A DNA stretch of 64,000 bases from Ailanthus altissimus (lineage: Eukaryota; Streptophyta; Magnoliopsida; Sapindales; Simaroubaceae). Within the stretch, counting starts at the first letter, position 1; every line of letters starts with the position of its first letter. The translations under genes and the position numbers were made by a program. Shown one piece after another: positions 15,783-27,200 of this stretch. The notes under the pieces are model-generated. The model saw only the letters and a list, made by a program, of their open reading frames with translations. It ran no database searches and had not been told where the DNA came from. The DNA is taken from contig OX327700.1 of assembly GCA_946807835.1 (NCBI GenBank), positions 22,418,001 through 22,482,000 on the forward strand. The letters are read 5' to 3'.

Positions 15783-17850
15783 TATTGGGATTTGTGCTTA
15801 CGTGTCATCCCATTATGTATAAATATTTAATGATAGTATTTATACAATTATCATTTCTAATAAAATCATTAATATTATTTATAATAAATAGTAAGATGCT
15901 TGTAAAGTTTCAGACATTGTATGATTTACAAGAGTTCAAATATAGTCTAAAAGAGTTTAGATCAGTGTTAAGAATTAGCAATGCTAATAGTTAAAAGTAC
16001 TAAGAGTTAGCAGATTAATAGAGTTAGTGAAATCTAAACAATTAGAGCCTTGTCTAAAATGGGATAATGACCTGAGAATGTATTAATAATGACATAACGG
16101 TAAAGAGTTGTAGATAATGCTAAGAAATGTCATTATGCAAGTTTGTTCTCAAACATGATATTCCTGATCTAATTTCATCGATGTGGGTCTATTGGTGGAA
16201 CCCATTAATATAGATTAGTGTATGTCTATATCTGAATGGTCCAGATAGTTAGTCTTAGAAAACTATGAGCTTAGTGGAAGCTCATATACACATACAAGTA
16301 TTCAGTGAGGATTGGATATTGAATAGACTCACAAAAACCTCCAATAGACATCTTATAAAACCGTCAATAGAAGATCTTCTGAGTTAAGTAGTATTTGTGG
16401 TCCTTTGACCAAGTGCCACGGGGGGCTTGTGAGTGATCCACCATACTTTGGTTCTACACATGTTAGAGATCTTTCATGGTCTAACCGCTGTGTGTCGCTG
16501 GGTATGGTCCAATGCTCATAGAGTCCGGTGTGCGTAGATATGGGATCCATTAGCTTATATGAGTGGGTTGTATATCCTAATGCTCCGAGATTGTATTTCA
16601 AAAAGTCTTGTGGCCACAAGCATAAACCTCAAAAAATATATTCCGAAGGGATAAACAATATCACATGTTTATGGATATTATTTAAAGAAATATAAATATA
16701 AAGATAAGTTGATAATTGAGCAAATAGAGATTTGACGGTGATGATCTATATCTCTGCTCTTCCAGGATATATATGATGGAGGGATTATACAAATATGCAA
16801 TAACCTCAACTTGCATGGTCTAACGCACTGATTTATAATATTCATAACATGTGTATAGGGCATCGTTCACGAACGTATGGAGGAGCTCCATATGACAAAT
16901 CAAGTGTGGACCTAGAGAGTCTCACAATATAAAATATACTTATTGCGTACTAGGGTAGCGGACTAGATTGAATAATTCGATCTAACAAATTTTAGCAAAA
17001 TAGAATATCTATTTCGGGATCCCTCAGGATGTGCCTTTGTCAAGACTTAATTGTTAAGTACATCATTGAATTAATTAATAAGAGTTGTTAATTAATAGAA
17101 TGTTGACAAGTGGTATAATTTAGTCCATGATTTAATTTTACCTTAGTTTTACCATTTAACCTTGGTAGTAAAAACTATTAAGGTAAAAAATAATTATTCA
17201 AAATTGTTTTAAATAATTAAATTAGATATTATTATTATTATATTATTAGATAATATGATAATATATTAATCATGACCATTGTATTTTAATATAGTGAAGG
17301 GCTTAGATGTTGACCATTTATTTACCTAATATGATTAAAATAATTATATTTATTAGGTAATGATTTATTTAGGTGGTCATTATTCTAGTACTTAATAAAT
17401 TAATTTTAAGTGGGAGACCAACAATTAAAATTGGTGGAGCACTTATTTTTATTTTATCAAAAAGTATTGAATAACAAAAATAAAAATATTAAGCTAACAA
17501 TTGATTCATTCATTTATTTTGGAAGAGAAGATACGGTTAAGTAATTTCAAGGTAAGTGAGAGAGTTTTGATTTTATGTTTTTTTTTTCAGTGTTGAAAGT
17601 AAAGGGAACTTTTCTTCATCTTCTTCTCTCATGAATGGATCAAAATAAATAAATGAAAATGGAGATAGAGATAGAGATTAATAATTGTAGACAAGAGTTA
17701 TGCTAAAATTAATTAATCTATGAAAATTATTTCTATTATTTAAACAATAATTGTATGTAAATGTTTACCATCTCCATTTAAGAATCAAATAATTTGTGTT
17801 CAAAGAGTTTGAATATATGTGCTGAAAATTGTAAAACTAAGCAACCATTC
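15783..17850 (+). repeat. Copia solo LTR in the outer 3' LTR, left part
   Basis: Starts TATTGGGATTTGTGCTTACG (TG of the terminus mutated to TA) and runs in plus orientation until the Athila-type insertion at 17851. It continues at 30105 and ends TTTCTAACA at 30425, giving 2389 bp in all. No internal region follows, so it is a solo LTR. Its orientation is opposite to the LTR it interrupts. Confidence 0.8.
17846..17850. repeat. Target-site duplication CATTC, left
   Basis: CATTC directly precedes the left LTR terminus TGTTTACG; the same five bases follow the right LTR at 30100-30104. Confidence 0.9.
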
Positions 17851-19408
17851 TGTTTACGCTCAAAATATAACGCGGCTATCGCAGTATAGATTGAGGTGTC
17901 GATCCCACGAGGAAGCTCTTGGCAAAATAGGTTAGTGAAGTAAAATATTAAAGCAGTAGCAAAGGGTTAATTGATTTAAACGGATGAGATAGAATTGTTT
18001 ATGAATTGAGGAAAATGTCTTATGATGATTTAAGCAAGGCTTTGAGAATCACAATTATGCTTTATAAATCTACTCTATACTTTGATTCGATATTTATAAC
18101 TTAACTGAAAGTTTCACATCCCAAACAATCAATCGGAAGGTATGTAATATATAGCACATTTGATAACACATGTATTTGATTTAGTTAAACTCTTTGCAAG
18201 CATTAACACACATCATGTTATTTATACAAGTTATCTAAGATCGACAATATATCATTTTGACAATATTGCAGTAAAAGATTAACTTGAATATCAAACATTT
18301 ATTGCCCTTACATGTTATCCAAGATCGACAATATATCAAATTGACAATACTGCAGTAAAATATTAACATATAAAATAATATAACCAGTAACAATTATAAA
18401 TCAACATGAATCACATAAGAAAAGCATGACTGAACATATATGAGACATGAGAATTATAACCTCTGGATTATAGAAAATAAAATAGATAAGAGTTTAATCA
18501 AAACCAAACTTACAACATTTATAGCTCTTGACACCGAATCAAAGTATGGAAGTAGATTTACTACACATAAAAGTTCATCTCTTAGCCTTACTAGGAACTC
18601 TAGCCTAAATTACAATACATGTTAATGAGAATAAAAGAAGAGAGAAAAATTTTTTCTATTAAAAACGTCCTAAGGGTCTCCTTATATAGGCAATGAATGG
18701 ACATATGTAATGGATGACATTAATCTTCAATAGTTTTAAGCCAATAACTCGTGTATCCACTTGCAGCACATTTTTGATAATGTAAATGATCAATTCAGCT
18801 TCTGCAGCCGACATGAAAGTTGTAGAATTTTGACTCTTCTTTCCATAGGCACTAATTTCATGCAAATTGGATGAGTATCCAATGAGATATGAGCAAAATT
18901 TCAAAGATACATCAGAATTCGGCCAACAACCATTTTACCCACTTGCAATGCGATTTGGTCCATGATAACGGCTGATTTGGACTTTACCATAAACATACGA
19001 GTTGTTGATAGTAAAGTCAGCAATTCACAGCTTTAAGAATTATACCAATTGAGTACGTATTTGTGAGATACGGTCCAAATACGTGAATTGGGTCAAGCTG
19101 GGTAAGAGTTGTAGTCCGATTCTGTTGTATCTCAATTTTTGGCCCATAACATATTGGATTTGGCTTTTCCACTATTCTTCAAATTTGTGTAAGATTGAGT
19201 TATGTTGCACCAAGTTCAAGAATTTCTTCATTTCGATTTCTACATTGAGAGTTATATCCAGTTTACCTAAACCTGTCCAAATAACATTCATTAATCACAA
19301 TTTAAGGAGAACACTTTATTTCAAGCTAAAAATACAGAAAACACTAAAATTAGTGACATTAAATGGTGATTGAATCTCTTAACAACATGCATTTTCATGT
19401 GTTCATCA
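17851..19408 (-). repeat. Athila-type 3' LTR
   Basis: 1558 bp, TGTTTACGCTC to TGTTCATCA on the plus strand, about 99% identical to 28541-30099. Short open frames inside it are repeated in the other LTR and look non-coding. Confidence 0.93.
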
Positions 19409-19420
19409 CAGCCCCCAACC
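19409..19420 (-). other. Polypurine tract of the Athila-type element
   Basis: On the minus strand GGTTGGGGGCTG abuts the 3' LTR start TGATGAAC; this primes plus-strand DNA synthesis in LTR elements. A second G-rich tract (minus TGGGGGGAGG, 20581-20590) may be an internal polypurine tract. Confidence 0.7.
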
Positions 19421-20752
19421 AGCTTATTGCTAGTCTCTAGCAATTCAAGCGTAAATAGAATATGCAAAACTACCTAAGCACTTCAATCAAAACGTCAGTT
19501 CGAGATCACTGTTGCTATCATGGTTTTTTCAATTACAACTTCCATAATTTGTGTGTGTGTGAACTAAGCCATAACCATCTAACCACAAACCACAATAGAT
19601 ATAGCCTTGAGAATTTCCCCAAGTAAAAGCCTTAACTCCATATCCTCACAGGTGTATGACTGTTTAAAAGGTTAGGACTTCTCTTATGGAGTTGGAAAAC
19701 AGTTAAGCACTCAAGAAAAAGTCAATTTTAAGGACAGACATATAAACTAACATTGATCCGAAGATAGGAAAATTATTTGTTTAAAAATCAATTATTCATA
19801 TCATACGCCAACTTTAGAACTTTAATTGGCTTGTGAGAATAATACAATTATAACTTGGTGAGAAAACTGTTTTACAAGGTATTTGTCTTCTAAAATTGAA
19901 TGAAGACTTTATTAAACTGAATTGCTTCTTCTTTTTTTTCTTGTTTTTGGTACTTTTGTGTTTTTTTTTTTTTTAAGAATACAAGGAAGCATTACAAAGG
20001 TTTCTCACCAAATTATATTATGCACAAATGTAACCAACTTATCCCTTAATTCAAATAATATCATTCTAAACAAAAATTAACCAATTCAAAGGATCAATGA
20101 AAGTTCATAAGCTGTTTTCTCAACCTTTCCACTTACTCACAAAAGATATGCGAGATTAGAAAAATATATACTTAAACATGGAAATTCTCTTGGCTATATA
20201 AATTGAATCATCCATCTTACCACAAGGCTTAGCATTGTGCTCAAAAATATTTTGGAAGTCATTTTTTAGTAACCTAGATAGAAACAGTGACTCAACCTAA
20301 ACAATTCTGAAATCATACTTAGGCAGAAAAGCAAATTCCTTTATACAAGAATTACCAAGACTACAAGCAGTAAACGACAATGCATGAAATCTAAAACAAA
20401 ATAACAAAAAGTTAGTTAAAATGCATTTCAAAAGTTAGTACTAAAACTCCTTACTCTGCCATTCTAATTTGACCTAGAATGCGTCTCAAGAGTTCAAGAA
20501 TGAACTCTTTACTCTGCCATTTTAATCAAATGTCGGACCACAATTTTTTTTTTTTGCAAAATGCAACGTATGTCTACTATCCTCCCCCCAAATCAGATGA
20601 AACATTGTCCTCAATGTTTAAATAGAAAGAGATAAAGTATAGGAGACATTACCTGAAACGCCAGTTATTTGAAAGAAACAAACCCGAGAGACACTTAAGC
20701 AAATATAAACTAAAATGATGGTACTGATAAATAAATAAATAAAAAGAAAAAT
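19421..20752. other. Non-coding 3' region of the Athila-type element
   Basis: 1.3 kb between the LOG stop codon and the polypurine tract. No reading frame of note; T-runs at about 19959-19974 and 20547-20557. It probably serves as the 3' untranslated region of the genomic RNA and of any LOG transcript. Confidence 0.6.
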
Positions 20753-21400
20753 TTACAAATGGAGTGTCAGATCCAATTTTCGCTTGTTAAGGCCCACTGA
20801 CCAATCGATCCGAGTTATTGCTGGGTCAGGTTCGTAGGTAACTGCCTGTAATTTGTTAATCAATTCATCCGCCTCAGTAGCAGAAACCAGGATCTGTCGC
20901 GCCGAATGTGAAATAAAATTCTGTTCCACAGCTTGATCAAGAAAACAAAGTAAGCAATCAAAATAGTTATTAACATTCAACAAACCTATGGGTTTTCGGT
21001 GGATATTCAGTTGGGCCCAAGAGACAATTTGAAAAATTTCTTCCAAGGTACCAAAACCACCTGGTAAAGCAATAAAAGCGTCTGCATTGCAAAGCATTCT
21101 GGCTATACGTTCATGCATGGATGAGACTTGTAATTCTTCCCCTATTGTTTTTCCGGTCAGGTTTCCCACGGCCAAAGCTGTAGGAATAATACCTAAAACT
21201 TGACTTCCTCCTAAATGTGCAGCTGTTGACACACACCCCATTAGCCTAAGGCTACCTCCTCCATAAATCAAATGAATTTTTCTTGCAGCTAATGTTTTTC
21301 CTAGATTGTTTGCTGCTTCTACGAACACTTTACTCTCCCCAGGACTAGATCCACAAAATACACATATATTTCGAAATTGTCGAACTTGGGTTTCCTCCAT
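20753..21400 (-). CDS. LOG-like: LOG-family cytokinin riboside 5'-monophosphate phosphoribohydrolase, captured and intronless
   Basis: The ATG at 21400 gives 215 aa, the normal length for plant LOG proteins; the open frame extends upstream but without an ATG. The Rossmann-type fold motifs are in order: ICVFCGSSPG (12-21), YGGGS (46-50), MHER (95-98) and PGGFGTLEE (113-121), which holds the catalytic Glu; R98 is the other catalytic residue. LOG enzymes release active cytokinin bases from nucleotide precursors in the cytosol and nucleus. Plant LOG genes normally have several introns; this one has none and sits inside an Athila-type element, on the same strand as gag-pol, which points to capture through an mRNA. 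Two substitutions at usually conserved places, R52 in the GGGSxGLMG motif (normally Gly) and I99 after R98 (normally Lys), may weaken activity. The N-terminus resembles the LOG8 type, but I am unsure of subgroup. Confidence 0.93.
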   Translation of the reverse strand: MEETQVRQFRNICVFCGSSPGESKVFVEAANNLGKTLAARKIHLIYGGGSLRLMGCVSTAAHLGGSQVLGIIPTALAVGNLTGKTIGEELQVSSMHERIARMLCNADAFIALPGGFGTLEEIFQIVSWAQLNIHRKPIGLLNVNNYFDCLLCFLDQAVEQNFISHSARQILVSATEADELINKLQAVTYEPDPAITRIDWSVGLNKRKLDLTLHL

Positions 21401-21451
21401 ATCTACTCTCACCTTTATCTCAATATATGAAAATGAAGAAACTGAGGTGCT

Positions 21452-21461
21452 GTATATATAG
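21452..21461 (-). promoter_or_regulatory. Possible TATA box for the captured LOG gene
   Basis: CTATATATAC on the minus strand ends about 52 bp upstream of the LOG ATG, a fitting place for a short 5' UTR. It could be a relic of the source gene or chance AT-rich sequence. Confidence 0.4.
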
Positions 21462-21715
21462 AGTGCCAAATGATAACAATTATTATGGTAACCCGACGGT
21501 TTGTCAAAACAGAGTTAAAAATAAAATACAAATATTTAAACATAATGACCCGCATGCATTATTGAACAAAAAGATTTGAATTTAAGACATCTACATGAGT
21601 AGCCCTACTATTCATAAAATAAAGTTTGAAATTAAAACACATGTATTTACAAGTAGTTGTGATTGTGGCTCACATCTTCCTCTGGTTTTACGTCCAGTAA
21701 CGACTTAAACGCCCT

Positions 21716-22264
21716 CTATGGGTCGGGGATAAGCTTCCCATCCAATTTTCTTATAAATTGGCAAACAGGGTTTTTTAGAGTCAGATTCCCGAGACTATAC
21801 CGTTGATGTTCATTTTTGAATTTGTTCCATAAATCGAGAAGTTCACGTTGCACGAGCCCAAAGGGATGCGTCTCAAGAGTCAATAGGATATCATCCAAAG
21901 ACTCCTTACTCAGTCCATCCTTAATGAACTGAATTTTGTCTTCTCGATTTCTATATACGAATCCTAAAGAACGACAACTCCGATTACAATTCCATCGAGC
22001 ACATTTATGACAGACTTGTAACCTTTTTGCTCATCGCCTTTTGGCATAAGAGCTTCTTCCAAGACCAGGCATATGAGAAACAAAATCATTTTCAAACTCA
22101 CCAGACAACCGAACCTTGGCTTCAATTAACCAACGAAGGTCCACAGGAATATTACCCAACATCAATAGCCTTAGTCTTTCATACCGTGCTTTGTAAATCT
22201 TAAGTAGAGCATTTTGAGGAAATGAAGGAAAACGTTTTTTAAGGTTGGCAAGAATGCGATCCAT
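21716..22264 (-). pseudogene. Accessory ORF with basic motif and Cys cluster, interrupted by one TGA; virus CRP-like layout
   Basis: A minus-strand frame of 182 codons starts at ATG 22264, has one in-frame TGA (22033-22031) and ends with TAG at 21716. The first part (77 codons) has an alpha-helical, basic character and ends with the motif GRSSYAKRR. Directly after the TGA comes a C-x2-C-x4-C-x3-C cluster (22012-21974), then about 90 codons without recognisable motifs. A GRSxYA-plus-basic-run followed at once by a zinc-binding Cys cluster is the layout of the small cysteine-rich nucleic-acid-binding proteins of carlaviruses and relatives, several of which suppress RNA silencing. The Cys spacing is shorter than I recall for those proteins, so homology is a hypothesis. 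The TGA could be a CGA-to-TGA transition. I know of no such ORF in typical Athila elements. Confidence 0.6.
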
Positions 22265-22512
22265 TTTGAAAGAAAGAAAAGAGATGAATGCACAGTTTGA
22301 GGGACAGTTTTTAGGGAACTGAGAAACCGACTTTAATAGTCACGGAGTACCGTATCCGCCACTTGACCGGGAAATAAAATCACACTGAAGAAAAAATAAA
22401 AAGAAGAAAATAAAGTAAAATAAAATGTGCAAGAAAATAAAAGCAAAAATAGAAAGTCAAAAGATAAAATATAGACAAAATATAAAATATGGTACAGATA
22501 GATTGAACCTGA
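22265..22512. other. Spacer between pol and the accessory ORFs
   Basis: About 250 bp, A-rich on the plus strand, no recognisable feature. It could hold a subgenomic promoter or splice acceptor for the accessory ORFs, but none is evident. Confidence 0.4.
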
Positions 22513-24215
22513 TCAATCACGATAGACAGGATCCACAAGAGGGATCTCGCCTAGGTACATTGAGTCGTTTACCTTTTCCACGTAGCTTTTTAGCCGCTGT
22601 CCATTCACTTTGAAAGTCCGTCCATCAGTGGGGTCTTCTATTTCAACAGCACCATTAGGAAAAACATGTCTTACCATAAATTGACCAGTCCATCGAGATC
22701 TCAACTTTTCAGGGTGTAAATGCAATCGAGAATCATAAAGATAGACCCGTTGATTTGGCTCAAAGTGTTTCCTTGAGATCTGTTTATCATGAGCTACTTT
22801 CATTTTAGCTTTGAAAATTTTGGAGTTGTCATATGCGTCATTTCGTAGCTCTTCTATTTCTGATAATTGTAACTTTCTCTGGAGACCTGCAGCATTCAAA
22901 TCAAAGTTAAGGGCTTTGACAGCCCAATAAGCTTTATGTTCTAGCTCAACAGGTAAATGACAAGCTTTCCCATAAACAAGCCGGTATGGGGACATTCCTA
23001 AGATGGTTTTGTATGCAGTACGATATGCCCATAATGCATCAGAAAGGCGTAGGGACCAATCTTTGCGATTCGGGTTAACCGTCTTTTCCAAAATCTGTTT
23101 AACCTCTCTATTTGCTAGCTCGGCTTGTCCATTTGTCTGTGGATGGTATGCAGTGGAAACCTTGTGAAGAACACCATACCTGCGCATCAATGCTTCAAAA
23201 GAACGATTACAAAAATGTGTTCCTTGGTCACTAATGATGACACGTGGCGTACCGTACCTAGATAACACATTTTCTTTTAAGAATTTTACCGCAGTTGTAT
23301 TATCATTAGTACGACAAGCTACAGCCTCCACCCATTTTGATACATAGTCAACAGCTAAAAGGATGTAAAGATAGCCAAAAGATGAAGGAAATGGACCCAT
23401 AAAATCAATACCCCAACAGTCAAATATCTCGATAACAAGAATAGGGTTAAGAGGCATCATATTTCTTCGAGATAAAGCACTTAACTTTTGACATCTGTCA
23501 CAGGAACGACAAAAATTATTAGTGTCTTTGAACAAAGTGGGCCAATAAAGACCACACTGTAAAATTTTCACAGCTGTCTTCTTCATAGAAAAATGGCCAC
23601 CGCAAGCAGCACTATGGCAAAAATTTAAGACACTAGAAACTTCACTTTCAGGAATGCAACGTCTCATGATTTGGTCAGGACAGTATTTAAAAAGATATGG
23701 ATCATCCCAATAAAAGTTACGCACCTCAACCAAGAACTTACGCTTATCTTGTGCACTCCAGTCAGATGGAAGTTCACCACAAACCAAATAATTTACGATA
23801 TGTGCATACCAATGTATTTGGCTTATAGCAAAAAGATGTTCATCTGGAAAATCGTCTCGAATGGGTGGCAAATCAGTAGAGTCAGTGAACTCAAGGCGGG
23901 ATAGATGATCAGCAACAACATTTTCAACGCCTTTCTTATCTTTGATGGTTATATCAAATTCCTGCAAAAGAAGAATCCATCTAATTAAACGGGCTTTAGC
24001 ATCCTTCTTAGAAAGAAGGTACTTAAGGGCTGCGTGGTCAGTAAAAATAACAATAGGTGAACCAATCAAATAAGAACGAAATTTATCTAAGGCAAAAACA
24101 ACAGCTAATAGTTCTTTTTCAGTAGTAGTGTAATTCATTTGAGCATCATTCAAAGTCCTACTAGCATAATAAACAACAAAGGGTTTTCCCTCCCTCCGTT
24201 GCCCAAGAACTGCTC
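22513..24215 (-). pseudogene. pol: Athila-type pol, 3' part: RNase H remainder and integrase
   Basis: Numbered from the first codon of the open frame at 24153, which is a TTG inside pol and not a true start. It begins with the RNase H stretch [20 protein letters not shown] and continues to integrase. The zinc-binding H180/H187 and C218/C221 are present, as is the DDE triad: D250 (GIDFMGP), D309 (SDQGTHF) and E345 (NGQAE), with 35 residues between the last two. The C-terminal domain runs to a stop at 22513. This half is in a different frame from the upstream part because of a small deletion near 24216-24235, so a continuous polyprotein is not encoded. The integrase domain itself looks intact. 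Confidence 0.9.
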
Positions 24216-27200
24216 CTACAGCATAATTGCATTACACATAATTTCAAATGGGAGGTTCCAATCCGGTGATTGCATGATAGGAGCGGTGGTGAGTTTGGTA
24301 ATGAGTGTTCGGAATGCCTCTTCACACTCTTGTGTCCATGTAAATTCTGCATCTTTTAGCAAAAGGTTACACAATGGTCTAGATATGGCAGAAAATTTTT
24401 GTATAAACCTTCTGTAAAAGCCAGCGTGTCCAAGAAAGGATCGGACATCTTTTACCGTTTTAGGTGTAGGTAATTTAGAGATTAATTCAATTTTTGCCTT
24501 GTCAACCTCTATCCCTCTTTCAGATACAATGTGCCCTAAAACGATTCCTGAAGATACCATGAAATGACATTTCTCCCAATTTAGCACAAGTCCTTTTTCT
24601 TCACACCTACTCAAAACAGATTTCAAGTTAAGTAGGCATAAATCAAAAGAATTACCAAAAACAGTCAAATCATCCATAAAGACTTCCATGCATTTTTCAA
24701 CCATATCAGAGAAAATACTCAACATGCAACGCTGGAAAGTAGCTGGTGCATTACATAATCCAAATGGCATTCTACGAAAAGCATAAGTACCAACAGGGCA
24801 TGTAAAAGTAGTTTTTTCTTGATCTTCTATAGCTATCTCAATCTGGTAATACCCTGAATACCCATCAAGAAAGCAATAAAAAGGATGTCCAGCTACACGT
24901 TCTAAAATTTGGTCGATAAAAGGCAATGGAAAATAGTCTTTCCTAGTGGCTGTGTTTAACTTTCTATAATCAATACACATTCTCCAACCACTTACTACCC
25001 TAGTTGGAACAGGTATCCCATTCTCATTTTCAACAACAGTAACCCCATATTTCTTAGGAACTACTTGAGTTGGACTTACCCATTGACTATCAGAAATTGG
25101 GTAGATTATACCCGCATCTAATAGTTTCAAGACCTCTTTCTTCACTACTTCTTTCATTGTTGGGTTAAGTCTTCTTTGTGGGTCTCTACGAGGTTGGAAA
25201 CCTTCCTCTAAATGAATTCTATGGGAGCATATCAATGGAGAAATACCTTTAATATCAGCTATGGTCCAACCTAGTGCAAACTTATGTTCTTTTAACAATT
25301 TTATCAATTTTTTCTCTTGTTCAGCACTAAGTTCAGAAGAAATGATGATAGAAAAGGTATCACCTGGTCCCAAGAATACGTGTTTCAAACCTTTGGGCAG
25401 TGGAGAAAGCTCAACTTGTGGTGTCTCGAGGTTTGATGGTTTTGGTCTCTCCCTCTCTCGTGGCAACTCTTCAAAGTGTGGCTGCCAAAATCGAGTCCAT
25501 TTATCCTGTGAGTCAAAAATACTAAACACATTAGTTGTTACATCAGGATAATACAATTCTTCAAAATCAAAATTGAGAAGGTTTTTCGAAGAATCATAGC
25601 CATGATTTTTATAAGCTTCCTCCGCTACAAGTGTGTCTATCATATATGAATGATAGCACTCGTCTTCTTCTCGTGGTTGTTTGCCAATGTTGAAAATTTT
25701 TACCTCAAGAGTCATATTCCCAAAAGATAATTTCATTAGACCATTTCTGTAATTAATAAGAGCGTTAGCAGTGGCTAGAAAAGGTCTTCCCAAAATAAGA
25801 GGGATTTTTGACTCCATGTTAACAACAGAATGAGTATCTAAAACAAGAAAATCAACAGGATAGTAAAATTTTTCAATTTGCAACAAAACATCTTCTACTA
25901 TTCCTCGTGGTTTCTTGATTGATCGGTCAGCTAATTGTAGGACTACAGATGTTGGTTTAATCTCACCAAGTCCCAACTGTTCTGCCAAAAATGCAGTTTT
26001 CTTCACATGGTGTTTTCTTTTGATAGTGCATAAATCCTTGATGACTTTGGCATAAGTTGGAACCTGCTTAATCAAATGTAACAAGGGAAGATTAATTTTA
26101 ACTTGTTTCAAATGTTCCAAAATCTCACCTTGAATTTTTGAATTTTTCCCAACCGGTCGAAGAGCTTGAGGAAAAGGCACTGGGATTGAAAACTTACTTT
26201 CGGGCTCTTTTTCCATTGTGGCCTCTTTTTCAAGGGGGGCATCTTTACTACTCGTAGATGTGTTAATTTCAGGAGTAGGCTCACTTACAATCTTACCACT
26301 TCGAGTAGTAATGGCATTGACTTCTTTGAGATTTTGAACATTAGAAGTAGAAGCTTGTGCCATGAATTGTCCTTTCGGATTGGATTGAGGTTGAGATGGA
26401 AACTTACCTCGCTCTTGTACAGTTAAGGCACTGGTCAATTTTGTGATTTGACTCTTGATTTCTTTGTTTTCGTCCACCACCTGTGCAAGAATTGTTTCAA
26501 ATTTTTGATTAGTCGTACTTTGTGCCTCCATAAATGCTTGTAATGTATCCTCTAAAGAACTCCTAGTTGGTCGTGCATTATATTGAGGTGCAACATAAGA
26601 CTTGGGTGCTTGTTGTTCTTGTTTCCATTGGTTGTTGGCTTGTTGGTCAGATTTCCAACTGAAATTTGGGTGGTTTCTCCAGCTAGGATTATATGTTTCA
26701 GAGTAGGGTGAATAAGGCTTCTTGTACATCCCTAGGGCATTACATTGTTCCTCATATATCCCTCTCATCTCACTATACGTGGGGCAATCCTGAGCTAAGT
26801 GTTCCGCTCCTCCACAGACAAAACAGACATCGTGTGACTCAACTCTAGCAACCGTGTGGGTGACCCTTCTATCTTTGGATTTCAAGGCCTCTAACTCCCT
26901 AGTTAAGACCTCTAATTGGGCTTTGAGGTTATCCTCTTCCCTAAGATGGAAAACTCCATTGGGTCGTGACCTATTTGTGCTTTCAGCAATGCTAGGTCCA
27001 GTCCATGTATGAGCTTTTTCGGCTAAGTCATTAAGGAATTCTATAACTTCATCAGGATCTTTGTGAAGGAACTCACCATTACACATCATCTCAACAAATT
27101 GGCGCTCTCTAATTGTGAGTCCCTCATAGAAATAACTAACCAAGCGCCAATTTTCATACCCATGGTGAGGGCACAGATTTAGCAACTCTTTAAACCTTTC

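Noticed and set aside
18440..18625. 61-codon frame in the Athila-type LTR (also at 29130-29315), with other short LTR frames
   Set aside because: Present in both LTRs only because the LTRs are copies; no domain, and LTR sequence is regulatory.
21401..21469. Upstream extension of the LOG frame by 23 codons
   Set aside because: The extension begins at TTG, covers the TATA-like word, and LOG proteins normally start about where the ATG at 21400 lies.
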